A stretch of 64,000 bases of DNA from Microbacterium ulmi (GCF_011759705.1 NZ_JAAOZF010000001.1:2404551-2468550); one strand, 5' to 3'. Shown: positions 1 through 13,423, counted from the first letter of the stretch. Notes: generated by a model from the letters alone, not told the origin. Numbers and translations: made by a program.

Positions 1-506
1 TTCGCGTCGACCTGCGCGAGCGCGTCCGCCGAGTAGCGGGCCGCGAGGCGGCCGATGGTCTCGCGGATGTGGGGGATCCGCGCGCGGAGGGCCGCGGCGT
101 CCCTGCGCACACTGGCCAGGATCTCGGGAGCACGACGCGCACGTGCGATCGGCTCGGCGAGCGCTCCCGTGCGGTCGTCGAGGAGCTCGTCGGCCCACTC
201 GCACAACTGCAGGATGCGCGCGTTGCGGGTGCGCAGCTCCTCGGCCGTGTCGGGGATCTCGTCGTGGTTGAGCTGGTTGAGGTGGAACGCCTCGCCGAGG
301 TGGTGCGTGACCGCCGCGAGCGCGTCGCGCAGGTCCTTCGTGGGCTGGATGCCGAGCTCGGCCTCTGCGAAGGCGAGCTCGTCGGTCGTCGTGCGGATGC
401 GCTCGTCGGCGGCGACCAGCGCGGACCTCGCGCGGCGCGCGAGATCGGCATCCTGCGCGTCGAGCTGCTCGCGCTCCTTCTTGCGAGTGCCCCAGAAACC
501 TGCCAT
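1..506 (-). CDS. Partial conserved protein of unknown function (N-terminal 168 residues)
   Basis: The gene runs off the left edge of the window, so only the N-terminus is seen, starting MAGFWGTRKKEREQLDAQDA. It is highly charged and Ala/Glu/Arg-rich without membrane segments, and looks like a long helical or coiled-coil cytoplasmic protein. I do not recognise a named domain. The ATG is chosen because a TAGGAT -10 box lies exactly 6 nt before it, which fits the leaderless pattern of many genes here. It lies downstream of the helicase gene on the same strand, 154 nt away. Confidence 0.75.
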   Translation of the reverse strand, partial: MAGFWGTRKKEREQLDAQDADLARRARSALVAADERIRTTTDELAFAEAELGIQPTKDLRDALAAVTHHLGEAFHLNQLNHDEIPDTAEELRTRNARILQLCEWADELLDDRTGALAEPIARARRAPEILASVRRDAAALRARIPHIRETIGRLAARYSADALAQVDA

Positions 507-512
507 GCACTG

Positions 513-518
513 ATCCTA
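513..518 (-). promoter_or_regulatory. -10 box TAGGAT, leaderless start
   Basis: TAGGAT ends 6 nt before the ATG of the partial gene at 506, and no Shine-Dalgarno sequence fits in that space. Confidence 0.5.
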
Positions 519-660
519 GGTTCCGACGGGCTTCGTCCAGCTGGGCGTTCGCCGACGACGCCCGCGCGTCGGCCCGGAGCTCGCCACCCGCCGAGTGTCG
601 ACGACATGCGGTGGCGGTGGTCGCGCATCCCGCGGGTCTGGACGGTCGCCGGTGGCGCCC

Positions 661-2406
661 CTATCGGGTGCGGCGCCCTGGGCCTCCCGTGTCGAGGCGC
701 AGCTCGATGAGCCGGCCCGAGATGCGGGTGTCGGCGAGCCGCCCGAGCGTGTCCTGCGGGAGATCGGCGGGGAGCTCGACGAGCGAGAAGTCCGGACGGA
801 TCTGGATCGCGCCGAAGTCGCCACGGCTCAGCCCGCCCTCGTTCGCGAGGGCGCCGACGATCTGCCGCGGCTCGACGCGGTGGCGCTTCCCGACCGCGAT
901 GCGATACGTCGCGAACCGTCCGCCGCTCGGGCGTGCGCGCCGCTCCGGCCGGTCGCCGCGATCGTCGCGCCGGTCGCGGTCGAAGCGCGACGGCCGGTCG
1001 TCGCGCTCGAAGCGCTCGCCGCGCTCGCGCCGCGGGGGCTCGGGCTCGGGGTCGAGCAGGAGCGGCGAGTCGCCCTGCGCGACGACGGCGAGGGCAGCGG
1101 CGACGTCGACTTCGGGCACGTCGTGGTGGCGGACGTAATGGGCGACGATGTCGCGGAACCGCTCGATGCGGTCGCTGCTCTCCAGGGCCGCCGTGATGCG
1201 GTCGTCGAATCGCGAGAGGCGCGTGATGTTGACCTCGTCGACGCTCGGCAGCTGCATCTCGGTCAGCTCCTGCCTCGTCGCGCGCTCGATCGCGCGTACG
1301 AGCCCGCGCTCGCGGGGCGTGACGAAGCTGATCGCGTCGCCCGTGCGGCCTGCGCGGCCCGTGCGGCCGATGCGGTGCACGTACGACTCCGTGTCGGTCG
1401 GGATGTCGAAGTTCACGACGTGCGAGATGCGCTCGACGTCGAGGCCGCGGGCTGCGACATCCGTCGCCACGAGGATGTCGAGCTTGCCCGACTTGAGCTG
1501 GTTCACGGTGCGCTCGCGCTGCACCTGCGCGATGTCGCCGTTGATCGCGGCCGCCGAGTAGCCGCGGGCGCGGAGCTTCTCGGCGACCTCCTCCGTCGCG
1601 CTCTTCGTGCGGGCGAAGACGATCATCCCCTCGAAGTTCTCGACCTCGAGGATGCGGGTGAGGGCGTCGATCTTCTGCGGGAACGAGACGATCAGGTACC
1701 GCTGCGTGATCGTCGCCGAGGTCGTGGTCTTGGTCTTGACCGTGATCTCTTCCGGGTCGTGCAGGTACTGCTGCGACATCCGCCGGATCGCTGCCGGCAT
1801 CGTCGCGGAGAACAGCGCGACCTGCTTCGTGTCGGGCGTGTCGGCGAGGATCGTCTCGACGTCCTCGGCGAAGCCCATCTTGAGCATCTCGTCCGCCTCG
1901 TCGAGCACGAGGTACCTGAGCTCGGAGAGGTCGAGCGTGCCCTTGTCGAGGTGGTCCATGATGCGGCCGGGGGTGCCGACGACGATGTGGACGCCGCGGC
2001 GCAGCGCCGACAGCTGCACGCCGTACCCCTGTCCGCCGTAGACGGGCAGGATGTGCACGCCGCGCACGTGCGACCCGTACTTCTCGAACGCCTCGCACAC
2101 CTGCAGCGCGAGCTCGCGGGTGGGGGCCAGGACGAGCGCCTGCGGGCTCTTCTGCGAGACGTCGAGCCGGTCGAGGATCGGCAGCGCGAAGGCCGCCGTC
2201 TTTCCCGTCCCGGTCTGTGCGAGCCCGACGACGTCGCGGCCCGCGAGCAGCGTCGGGATCGTCGCGGCCTGGATCGCGGAGGGCGTCTCGTACCCGACGT
2301 CGTGCAGTGCCTTGAGCACCGCCTCGCCCAGTCCGAGATCGGCGAACGTCATCGCGGCGGGCTCTTCGGGAGCCTCGGCCTCGATCGGGGCGTCGGTGGA
2401 GGTCAC
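661..2406 (-). CDS. deaD: DEAD-box ATP-dependent RNA helicase, DeaD/CsdA type
   Basis: This is a 581-residue cytoplasmic RNA helicase that remodels structured RNA and ribosome-assembly intermediates. In order it shows the Q motif (TFADLGLGEAVLKAL, about residue 20), Walker A AQTGTGKT, the DEAD box in LVLDEADEMLK, SAT in LFSATMP, and the helicase C motif HRIGRTGRAGRTG. A basic Arg/Asp-rich linker (about 440-495) follows, then a DbpA-like RNA-binding fold at the C-terminus that marks the DeaD/CsdA subgroup. A DEAD-box gene (rhlE) is also found near whiB1-secA1 in M. tuberculosis, so the location fits. The upstream 470 nt contain long inverted repeats and a possible small ORF, which suggests post-transcriptional control such as cold induction (inference). 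Confidence 0.95.
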   Translation of the reverse strand: MTSTDAPIEAEAPEEPAAMTFADLGLGEAVLKALHDVGYETPSAIQAATIPTLLAGRDVVGLAQTGTGKTAAFALPILDRLDVSQKSPQALVLAPTRELALQVCEAFEKYGSHVRGVHILPVYGGQGYGVQLSALRRGVHIVVGTPGRIMDHLDKGTLDLSELRYLVLDEADEMLKMGFAEDVETILADTPDTKQVALFSATMPAAIRRMSQQYLHDPEEITVKTKTTTSATITQRYLIVSFPQKIDALTRILEVENFEGMIVFARTKSATEEVAEKLRARGYSAAAINGDIAQVQRERTVNQLKSGKLDILVATDVAARGLDVERISHVVNFDIPTDTESYVHRIGRTGRAGRTGDAISFVTPRERGLVRAIERATRQELTEMQLPSVDEVNITRLSRFDDRITAALESSDRIERFRDIVAHYVRHHDVPEVDVAAALAVVAQGDSPLLLDPEPEPPRRERGERFERDDRPSRFDRDRRDDRGDRPERRARPSGGRFATYRIAVGKRHRVEPRQIVGALANEGGLSRGDFGAIQIRPDFSLVELPADLPQDTLGRLADTRISGRLIELRLDTGGPGRRTR

Positions 2407-2437
2407 GCTTCAGGTTAGTGCGCGCCGCCTGTGAGGC

Positions 2438-2468
2438 GACAGGATGCCGCGCCCCGCGGCATCCTGTC
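2438..2468 (-). repeat. Perfect 14-bp hairpin in the helicase leader
   Basis: The arm GACAGGATGCCGCG pairs perfectly with CGCGGCATCCTGTC across a CCC loop. It lies 32-62 nt before the helicase start and contains the window-wide GGATGCC motif. It could be an attenuator or a terminator of upstream transcription. Confidence 0.55.
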
Positions 2469-2505
2469 TCGTCTCGTCCCTGCGCCCACGGCGCGGGTTC
2501 CGCCC

Positions 2506-2590
2506 TTCACAGACGTCGCAGAATCGCGCGGTCCTCGCAGGGGTGGCGTCGATCCGTGCGGAGCGCGCCTGCGACTGCGAAGTCTGTGAG
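2506..2590. repeat. Long inverted repeat, 14 of 16 bp matched
   Basis: TTCACAGACGTCGCAG at 2506-2521 is complementary, apart from two mismatches, to CTGCGAAGTCTGTGAG at 2575-2590. The arms are separated by 53 nt. It lies in the helicase 5' region, as either an RNA long-range stem or a paired protein-binding site. Confidence 0.5.
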
Positions 2591-2627
2591 GGCCTTGCCG
2601 CACGATCCTCGGGCGGACGAGTGGGCG

Positions 2628-2726
2628 TCAGCGCCGCGAGAGGCTCGCGGAGACGAGGTCGCTCAGGTCGATGGGCTGCGTCGGGGGCAGGGTGAGGGCG
2701 GCGGGGTCGATCGGTGCGGGGCTCAT
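2628..2726 (-). CDS. Possible small ORF, 32 residues
   Basis: An ATG preceded by GAGAGGA (7 nt spacing) opens a 32-codon frame starting MSPAPIDPAALTLPPTQP and ending LSRR. It is Pro/Leu/Ser-rich, without a membrane segment. It sits between the FtsX operon and the helicase on the same strand. I know no family. It may be a leader peptide, a small protein, or chance; the ribosome-binding site is the only positive sign. Confidence 0.3.
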   Translation of the reverse strand: MSPAPIDPAALTLPPTQPIDLSDLVSASLSRR

Positions 2727-2880
2727 GGTGCATCCTCTCTGGGGTTCATCTGTACATGTCCGGATGGTGCGGATCCGTTCCACGCGAGATCCCGGAACTC
2801 GGAGATCTCCCCGTCTTCGGATGGATTCCGGGTCGAGCCGCCGATTCCCGGCCGATCCACGCGATCGGGCGACGGACGTC

Positions 2881-5708
2881 TCACGCGATCGCCGTCCGGC
2901 GCGTGAGCTCAGGATGCCGCGGCGGCACGAGCCAGTTCGCCACCGCCATCACGAGCGGAAGGCCCACCGCGAGCCCCGCGAGCCACGGCCACGGCGTGTC
3001 TGCCATGCTCGCCGCCCCGACGTCGCGCTGGTCGAGGCCGAGCGTGATGCCCCACATGGGGATGACGCCCGCGATCGTGCCCATGACCGATCCGAGGCCG
3101 ACGAGCACGAGCGCCTGCCACAGCGCGATCGACCGGCGCAGCAGCGGTGTCGCGCCGACGGCAGTGAGGGTCGCGTCGTCGGGGCGACGCTCGACGCGCG
3201 ACAGGCCGAGCGCGATCGATCCCGCGGCGAGCACGAGCGCGCCGACCGCCCCGAGGATCAGCCACAGCCAGGGGTCGGGGGCCGGAGGGCCGCTCTCGAA
3301 CTGCGACGAGATGCCGCCGCTGGTGCCGGGGATCGATGCGCGCAGGTCGAGCTCGTCGAGGGTCTCCTGCGCCGGCGGCTCGTCGTACGCGCCGATCACC
3401 GTCCTCACGGCCGTCGGCAGGCCGATGGCCTCCGCCGTCGCGGGCGAGACGATGAGCTCCCACGGGAGGGAGTGGGGTGTGGACACGCGCACGGCGGGCA
3501 ACGTCAGCTCGCCGAGCGGGGCGGGGAGCGTGTCGTACAGACCCAGGAGGACGTCCGACCCGTCCCACTCGTGCAGGGTGACCGAGCCGTCCGAGAGCAG
3601 GGTTCCGGATGCCCACCGGTTGTCGAGCACGAGAGCGCCGCCGTCGCGGAAGACGCGCAGCGCGGACTCCGGCGGCGTCGTCCCGAGCACGGTGGCGAGC
3701 TCATCCTCGGCGATCGCCACGGGCGGACTCGAACCGAGGAGGCGCCCTGCCGCGGTCTGGCACGGGCCGACGGTGGCGGGATCATCGCAGTCGGCCATGC
3801 CGAAGCGCTCGGGGCGGAGAGTCGTGCGGAGCCGCTCGTCGGTCGGCCCGTCCCCGCGATACTCGTCGACCGAAGGCTCGCCCCGCACCACGGCGACCGC
3901 GTCGGGATCGGTCGCCTCGAGAGCGGCGATCGCCTCGCGCTCGGTCGCTTCCGAGAGCTCGTCGACGCCCCACACGTTCACGACGACGCTCCCCTCCGGC
4001 CCCTGCCACCAATGGGACCGTCCCGACGCCGCGCCCGAGATCGCGACGGCCGAGAGGGCGAAGGATGCCAGGAACACACAGGCGGCGATCGCGGCGAACG
4101 CGGGGACGATCCGAGCCGGGTTGGCCGCGGCATCCCTCACCGCGAGACGGGTCGCGAGCCCGAACCGCGACGCCCAGCGTGCGATGAGCGTGAGGAGCCA
4201 GTGCCCGGCGACGATCACGCCCACCTGGAACACGATGGGTCCGCCGACGATCGCCCAGGTGGCCAGGACGAAGGGAGGAGAGCCGTAGTCGGGATGCTCG
4301 CTCGCGCGCAGGCCGGCGAGGATCAGCCCGCCGGTCGCCGAAAGCCCCACCCCGATCGCGATGAGGAGCAGCCCCCACAGCGGCCGCTTCGTCCGAAGCG
4401 TCACGGGGCGGCGCGCGCCGCGCAGCGCCTGCAGCACGTCACCGCGGGTCGCGGCACGGGCGGGCAGCAGCGCAGCGACCGTGCCGACGGCGACGGCGAA
4501 CGCCACGATGCCGGCCAGCCCCCACCAGGGCACGTAGAACCCCCAGAAGCTCGCGTTCCGGCCGTCGTCGAGGAGCATGAGCGCGGGCCACGCGGCCGCG
4601 ACGCCGAGGGCCGCGCCCACGACGCCGCCCGCCAGTCCGAGCACGGTGCCCTGCAGCAGGACGAGCCGCATGAGCGACGCCCTGGGCGCGCCGACGCTGG
4701 AGGCCACAGCCAGCGCGTGCTGCTGTCGCCGTGTGCTCACCGAGAACGCGGCGCCGGCCAGAAGCACGACGAGGTAGCCGCTGAACCCCGCGACGAGGGC
4801 GGTCGCGGAGGCCAGCGCGAACGCCGTGCCGGGATCGACGTACCGCCCGTCCTCGCGCTCGAGCATGAGGTCCCGTGCGAACACGATCACGCCTTCGCGA
4901 TTGAACTCCGTCAGCTCATCGGCCGTCGGCTGCCAGTCCGGCGTGAACCACGTGCGCGTCTCGCGGATCGCCTCGAGTGCGGCGGTTGCCGGGACGAAGA
5001 CCGTCTGCTCGGCGTCGGTGCGCGACGCGTCCTTGAGAACGCCCGTGATGACGAAGGATGCCTGCGGGCTGGTCAGCTCGATCGTGTCTCCGACCTGCGC
5101 GTGCAGCCGTCGCAGGGCGCCGGGCGACGCCATGGCCTCGTTCTGTCCCTGCGGCCGTTCGCCCGACAGGAACTCGTAGCGTCCCTCCAGCGACGGGTCC
5201 CATGCCTCGCCCACGACGGCGTCGAGCCCGCCGATGCCGCCGGGTGTCTGTGCGACGACCCGCGCGGAGCCGACCTCGATGACGCGCGTCGCCGTGGGCA
5301 GCAGCGTCGAGGGATCGTCGAGAGGCGCGAGCACCTCGTTGACCGGCTCGCCGGTCTTCTGATCGCGGTCGATCTCCCACCACCACGGATCCTCTGCCGA
5401 CTGCGTGAGCGACGGGTCGGGCCCGCTCACGGGCTCGAGCCTCGCGTCGGCCCGGCCGAGCTCGGCGTCGACCTCGTCCGCGAGGGTCGGCTGGTGGCTC
5501 TGGAATACCACGAGCCCGCCCGAGAGGAGCATCATCGGCACGGCGACGAGCGCCACGACGAGCAGGCTGGCCCCCCTCGATCGCCATGTGGCGCGCCGTG
5601 CGAGGCGCAGCTCGGCGCGCAGGCGCGGCCACCCGCCGCGCATCGGGGATGCGGCATCCGACGTCTCGTCGGATGGCGTCGTGCCGGTGGGCGCCTCCAG
5701 CACCTCCG

Positions 5709-5712
<4 letters not shown>
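2881..5712 (-). CDS. FtsX-like ABC transporter permease, two FtsX domains
   Basis: This 943-residue inner-membrane protein is the permease partner of the ATPase just upstream. It has an N-terminal membrane segment (LLVVALVAVPMMLLSGGLVV, about 65), a large extracytoplasmic domain, then two sets of FtsX-type membrane helices (about 310-470 and 500-590), with a second extracellular domain and C-terminal helices near 830-930. The GTG at 5712 overlaps the ATPase stop by 4 nt (GTGA), so the two are translationally coupled. Such ATPase plus double-FtsX exporters typically move lipids, lipoproteins or antimicrobial peptides. The substrate cannot be read from sequence. The PadR gene heads the operon. 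Confidence 0.9.
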
Positions 5713-6466
<754 letters not shown>

Positions 6467-6470
<4 letters not shown>

Positions 6471-7093
6471 TTCGACGCCTCGACAGGCTCGACGAGCGGA
6501 GAGACGGATGCCGCAGCCGGCCGCCCGCGCTTGGGCCGCTCGGTCGACAGCTCGAGCGCCATCGCGCGCTGCGGATGCAGCGCGAGCCGTTGCTCCGTGT
6601 GGTCGAGCCAGCGGACCTCGGCCTCCGCCGCGAAGATCATCGAGTCGACGACGAGCGACCAGGCGAGCTCTTCGGGTCCGTCGGGGTTGGCCCCCGCGTA
6701 CTTGGCGCGGTGCAGCGCCTGCAGCTGTGCGAGGGAGGCCCGCCGCTGCGTCTGGATGACCTCCGCGACCTCGACGCCGGGGAGGGTCGCGGCGACGGCG
6801 AGCTTGATCGCGAGCTCGTCGCGCGTCGCCAGCCCTCGTTCGACGGGAGACGCGAGCCACGAGCGCACCTCGTCGCGTCCGGCGTCCGTGATCTCCCAGT
6901 ACACATGGCCCTGCTCGTCGACATCGCCCTTGCCGACGAGTCCGTCGCGTTCGAGCCGGTCGAGGGTGTTGTAGATCTGGCCCACGTTGAGAGGCCAGGT
7001 GGAGCCCGTGCGGCGATCGAACTCGGATCTGAGCTGGTAGCCGTAGCAGGGCCCCTGATCGAGGATGGCCAGCAGGCTCTGGCGTACCGACAT
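6467..7093 (-). CDS. PadR family transcriptional repressor
   Basis: A 208-residue regulator with an N-terminal PadR winged helix (MSVRQSLLAILDQGPCYGYQLRSEF to about residue 80) and a C-terminal Vir-like helical dimerisation region (about 90-185). It is the first gene of the operon with the ATPase and FtsX permease. Its promoter carries two copies of an ATAC-N3-GTAT palindrome, and a third copy precedes the second efflux operon at 10.4 kb. It therefore probably represses itself and both exporters and is released by a compound they export (inference). AAGGAG precedes the ATG. Confidence 0.93.
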
Positions 7094-7124
7094 CCGCCGC
7101 TCCTTCGTCGTCGACCCGGCGATG

Positions 7125-7135
7125 ATACCGGGTAT
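7125..7135. promoter_or_regulatory. PadR-type operator, ATACCGGGTAT
   Basis: An 11-bp palindrome with ATAC/GTAT arms, lying just downstream of the PadR -10 box, around or after the expected transcription start. The same arms recur at 7155 and 10385. Confidence 0.6.
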
Positions 7136-7145
7136 CTAGTTTCCG

Positions 7146-7173
7146 AGTATATACATACCCAGTATCGAGTCAA
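7146..7173 (-). promoter_or_regulatory. Strong housekeeping promoter of the PadR operon
   Basis: On the minus strand the -35 TTGACT (7168-7173) and -10 TATACT (7146-7151) are 16 nt apart. This is the closest match to consensus in the window. An operator lies inside the spacer. Confidence 0.7.
7155..7165. promoter_or_regulatory. PadR-type operator, ATACCCAGTAT
   Basis: It lies between the -35 and -10 of the PadR promoter, so a bound repressor would block RNA polymerase. It has the same ATAC/GTAT arms as the sites at 7125 and 10385. Confidence 0.6.
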
Positions 7174-7351
7174 GGCTGCTGCATCCCGGCGCGCCACGCG
7201 AAGGACCAGTCGCGAGTCCACGTGATCTCGCCGAGTCCATGCCTCTCAGCCACACGACCGGCATGGATTGGGCACGGATGCATGGATTCGCGGGACCGGC
7301 GGGGATGCCGCGGCCCACGCCCCGCGAGGGGCGCAGGGCGAGGCAACCCGT

Positions 7352-8557
7352 TCAGAAGCGCAGAGCCTCGATGACCTTCGCCCGCACCGCGACGAGAGCG
7401 GGGATGAACCCCGCGAGCGCGCCGATCGCGACGGCGGCCACGAGCCCCGTGATCGCGGCGCGCATGGGGAACGGCGGGATGTCCTGCAGGCCCTGGAACA
7501 TCTGCAGCACGAACGGCGCGCGCAGCACGGCGATGGCGATCGCGATGCCGATGACGCCTGCGACGGCGGTCGCCACGACGCTCTCGAGCAGCACCGACGA
7601 GAAGATGCGCCCGCCGGTCGCTCCGAAGCTGCGGCGGACGCCGATCTCTCGGATGCGCTGACGCATCGCGACCAGCTGGATGTTGACGAGGCCCAGCCCG
7701 CCGAGCAGGAGCACGAGGCCCGCGATCGAGCCTGTGATGAGCTCGAAGATCATCGAGCCGGCCTGCGCCTCGGGGCGTGAGCCCCAGTCGCTGCGGTTGA
7801 CGTGGACCTCGGCGTTCTCGAGCCCCGCGCGCAGGTCCATCGCGAGGACGGGACCGATGTCTGCCGCCATCTCGCCCGGCACCCAGATCTCCCATGACAC
7901 GAACAGGTCTGCGGGCAGGGCGTCGACGCGTGACGTGTAGCTGTCGTAGAGCATCGTGATGCGCTTCTCCTGATCGCCGTCGTACTGGCGGGGCGTGACC
8001 CCGACGACGGGGTAGGTGCCCGCGAGCTCGCCTCCCAGGCGGAGCGTGAAGCCGTCGAGGTCGGGCCGGCCGTAGACGTCCCACAGCGGCTCAGTGATGA
8101 CCACGGGAGCCGCGAGCAGCTGCTCGTCGCCGTCGCGCAGCCATCTGCCCTCGACGAGGGGAGTGCGATGGATGACGGGATACGCCGGGTCGATGAGCCG
8201 TGTCATGGCGGGCTGCACCTGGTCCGGCGTCTGCAGCTGCACCGTGAGCTGATCGACGATCCGCGTCGAATGCGAGAACTCGAACCGCTCCGAGACGCGC
8301 TGCACGCGATCGTCGAACGCCTCCCAGTCCAGCATCGACCCGTCCGTGCTGTTGGCCGACACCATGAGCGTCGCGACGCGGCCGCCCGATCGGTCGGACT
8401 GCTCGGCCTGGAACTGGCGCTGGAACTCGCCGAGCGCGACGACGGCCGTCAGCGCCGCCACCGAGACGGCGATGCCGATGAGGCTCAGGAGCACACGGAG
8501 CTTGTGGTGGCGCAGCTCGGCCCAGGCGTCGCTGAGCGCGCCGACGATGCCGCTCAC
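7352..8557 (-). CDS. MacB-like ABC transporter permease
   Basis: A 401-residue membrane protein with an N-terminal helix (VLLSLIGIAVSVAALTAVVAL), a MacB-type periplasmic core domain (about 50-270) and three C-terminal FtsX helices (about 275-395). The GTG start overlaps the ATPase stop by 4 nt. It is the last gene of an adaptor-ATPase-permease operon, the usual make-up of a MacAB-like tripartite exporter, although this Gram-positive lineage has no outer membrane channel. Confidence 0.93.
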   Translation of the reverse strand: MSGIVGALSDAWAELRHHKLRVLLSLIGIAVSVAALTAVVALGEFQRQFQAEQSDRSGGRVATLMVSANSTDGSMLDWEAFDDRVQRVSERFEFSHSTRIVDQLTVQLQTPDQVQPAMTRLIDPAYPVIHRTPLVEGRWLRDGDEQLLAAPVVITEPLWDVYGRPDLDGFTLRLGGELAGTYPVVGVTPRQYDGDQEKRITMLYDSYTSRVDALPADLFVSWEIWVPGEMAADIGPVLAMDLRAGLENAEVHVNRSDWGSRPEAQAGSMIFELITGSIAGLVLLLGGLGLVNIQLVAMRQRIREIGVRRSFGATGGRIFSSVLLESVVATAVAGVIGIAIAIAVLRAPFVLQMFQGLQDIPPFPMRAAITGLVAAVAIGALAGFIPALVAVRAKVIEALRF

Positions 8558-9411
8558 GGTGCCGCCGCCGCGGCATCCGGACCGGCGTTCGCAGCGGCCG
8601 CACCCACTCTCGTGCCCGGCGCGGCCGTCTGCTCGGCGCCGGCCAGCGCCGCGCGGGCCTCGGCGCCCCAGACGCCCGCGGGCGCCTCGGCGATGGACCC
8701 GAGCGCCGTCTCGCGGAACGCGAGATCGAGCTCGACGGGGGAGAGGATGCCGGCCTCGAGACGGTAGTGGCGGCGGGCGCGCGCCGCGACGTGCACGTCG
8801 TGGGTGATCGTCACGAGCGCGGCATCCACCTCCGACGCGATCTCGTCGAGCAGGGTCATGACGGCGCCGCCCGTCTCGACGTCGAGCGCTCCCGTCGGCT
8901 CGTCCGCGAGGATCAGCGCAGGGCGGCGGACGAGCGCACGGGCGATCGCGACGCGCTGCTGCTCGCCTCCCGAGAGCTGCTCGGGCGGCGACTCGAGCCG
9001 ATGCGACAGCCCGACGCGGTCGAGCATCTCGGCGGCGACCCTGTGACGCGACCAGAACGCGCGCCCTGACGCGTAGCTGAGCGGCATCGCGACGTTCTCG
9101 AGCGCCGATCGGCCCGCGAGAAGGTTGAACTGCTGGAAGACGAAGCCCACGTTGCGTCCGCGGAGACGGTCGAGCCGGGACTGGCCCATCCGGCCCACGG
9201 GCCGCTCGCGGAACGAGACGGAGCCGCTCGAGGGGCGGTCGAGCATTCCGAGGATGTTGAGGAGCGTCGACTTCCCCGAGCCGCTGCGCCCGACGATCGA
9301 CACGTGGTCGCCCGCCGCGACGTCGAGGTCGACGCCGCGCAGGATGTCGAGCCGCGTATCGTCGGGGAGCAGGACGTGCTTCGTGACGCCCTCGAGGAGG
9401 ACGAGGCTCAC
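8554..9411 (-). CDS. ABC transporter ATP-binding protein (MacB type)
   Basis: A 285-residue ATPase with Walker [10 protein letters not shown], signature [15 protein letters not shown] and Walker [14 protein letters not shown]. The C-terminal 60 residues are Ala-rich and look disordered. The GTG at 9411 overlaps the adaptor stop (GTGA), and its stop overlaps the permease start in the same way. It energises the MacB-like permease. Confidence 0.94.
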   Translation of the reverse strand: MSLVLLEGVTKHVLLPDDTRLDILRGVDLDVAAGDHVSIVGRSGSGKSTLLNILGMLDRPSSGSVSFRERPVGRMGQSRLDRLRGRNVGFVFQQFNLLAGRSALENVAMPLSYASGRAFWSRHRVAAEMLDRVGLSHRLESPPEQLSGGEQQRVAIARALVRRPALILADEPTGALDVETGGAVMTLLDEIASEVDAALVTITHDVHVAARARRHYRLEAGILSPVELDLAFRETALGSIAEAPAGVWGAEARAALAGAEQTAAPGTRVGAAAANAGPDAAAAAP

Positions 9412-10337
9412 CAGCTCCACCCCTGAGGCTCGCAGTACTGGCCGCCCATCCCGTCGTCGTAGCAGACGGGCTCGTTCGCCGCGGCAAGTCCTGGGACGAA
9501 CTGACGGATCTGCTCGCCCTCCTCGAGGCCCTCCGTGACCTGGACGACGGTGCCGTCGCTCACGCCGAGCGCGATGGTGCGCTCCACCGGCTCGGCGCCG
9601 TCGCCCGCGTCGACCCAGACGATGCCCGACTCCGCTCCGCCCTTGACGGCGGTCGTCGGCACGACGAGTGCGTCGGAGACCGTTCCGATGTTGATGTCGA
9701 GCTGTGCCTGCAGTCCCGCGAAGACGACCTGCTCGGCCGGTACCGCGCAGCGGACGCTCGTCGTGCCGTCGTCGGCGACCTGCACCTTCAGTCCTGTGCA
9801 CGTGAACGGCGCGGGTCCGCCCTGGATCGAGACGGATGCCTCGGACGGCGCGTTGAGCAGCCGGTAGAGCTGCACCGGCTCGACGGTGCTGAGGACGTGG
9901 AAGCGTGCGGGCGTGAGCTTCACGAGCTCGGCGCCCACCGCCGTCGCCTGGCCCTTGACGACCGCGAGCTCCGACACGTCGCCCGCCTCGGGAGCCACGA
10001 CGTCGAACTTCTTGACGGGATACGTCTGCGTGATCGTGAAGAGCGCCTGACCGGCCGCGACCGACTGCCCCTCGCCGACGTGCACCGCCGTCACGGTGCC
10101 GTCGATCTCTGAGCGGATCGGGAACGACTCATCCCGTGCGATCGTGCCGGTGAGGCTCAGCGCGTTGACGACCTCGCCGCGCTCGACGGCGACGACGGTG
10201 TCGGCGATCCGTGCGGTGGGCTCGAGAGCCGCCTCCGGGGGGTCGGCGAAGAACGCGATCTTCACGAGGGCTGCGGCGATCGCGCCGAAGACGAGGACCA
10301 TGAGGATCGGGAAGATCCATCGGCGCCAGACGACCAT
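9408..10337 (-). CDS. HlyD/MacA-like efflux adaptor protein
   Basis: A 309-residue protein with a single N-terminal anchor ([19 protein letters not shown]) and an extracytoplasmic part carrying a biotinyl/lipoyl-like hairpin (about 70-145) and a beta-barrel domain. It starts the second efflux operon. The ATG follows GGAGAGGA at a good spacing, and longer in-frame upstream starts lack a ribosome site. The PadR-type operator at 10385 lies 47 nt before the start, which ties this operon to the PadR regulator. Confidence 0.9.
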   Translation of the reverse strand: MVVWRRWIFPILMVLVFGAIAAALVKIAFFADPPEAALEPTARIADTVVAVERGEVVNALSLTGTIARDESFPIRSEIDGTVTAVHVGEGQSVAAGQALFTITQTYPVKKFDVVAPEAGDVSELAVVKGQATAVGAELVKLTPARFHVLSTVEPVQLYRLLNAPSEASVSIQGGPAPFTCTGLKVQVADDGTTSVRCAVPAEQVVFAGLQAQLDINIGTVSDALVVPTTAVKGGAESGIVWVDAGDGAEPVERTIALGVSDGTVVQVTEGLEEGEQIRQFVPGLAAANEPVCYDDGMGGQYCEPQGWSW

Positions 10338-10384
10338 GACATCCTCTCCGGCGCACGCTGCGCCTGCCGTTGGGGGCATCATGC

Positions 10385-10395
10385 ATACCCCGTAT
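10385..10395. promoter_or_regulatory. PadR-type operator, ATACCCCGTAT
   Basis: A third copy of the ATAC-N3-GTAT palindrome, in the AT-richer stretch upstream of the efflux adaptor gene. Flanking TGC and GTA bases extend the partial symmetry. Confidence 0.6.
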
Positions 10396-10562
10396 GTAAT
10401 TGCCGAGCGTACCGATCGGCGCCGCTGCGCGCCGTTGTCCACAGCCCGTTCCTAGGTCACGGGCGGATAACATGGGTAGGTATGCCTGTGACCCGGCGCG
10501 TCCGCGCACGGCCGGGCGGCACCGACGCCGAGGGCGTCGCACCCGACAGATGGAGACACTCC

Positions 10563-13385
<2,823 letters not shown>

Positions 13386-13389
13386 GGCC

Positions 13390-13423
13390 ACCGGGGGTCG
13401 ATTGGCACTTTCGACCCCCCGGT
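13390..13423 (+). terminator. Terminator-like hairpin after secA
   Basis: ACCGGGGGTCGA pairs with TCGACCCCCCGGT (one bulged C) around a 9-nt loop. There is no T-tract, as is common in actinobacteria. Confidence 0.7.

Larger units (their letters stand above)
2407..2880. other. 474-nt intergenic region upstream of the helicase
   Basis: There is no large gene here. It holds a 14-bp-stem hairpin (2438-2468), a widely spaced inverted repeat (2506-2521 with 2575-2590) and a possible 32-codon ORF (2628-2726). Lower-GC sequence at about 2740-2830 could carry a minus-strand promoter. Confidence 0.6.

Noticed and set aside
7136..7318. 60-codon minus-strand ORF upstream of PadR
   Set aside because: It runs through the PadR promoter and operators, has no ribosome site and no conserved features.
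10482..10562. N-terminal 27-residue extension of SecA
   Set aside because: It is Arg-rich with no resemblance to SecA N-termini. The conserved protein starts at GTG 10563.
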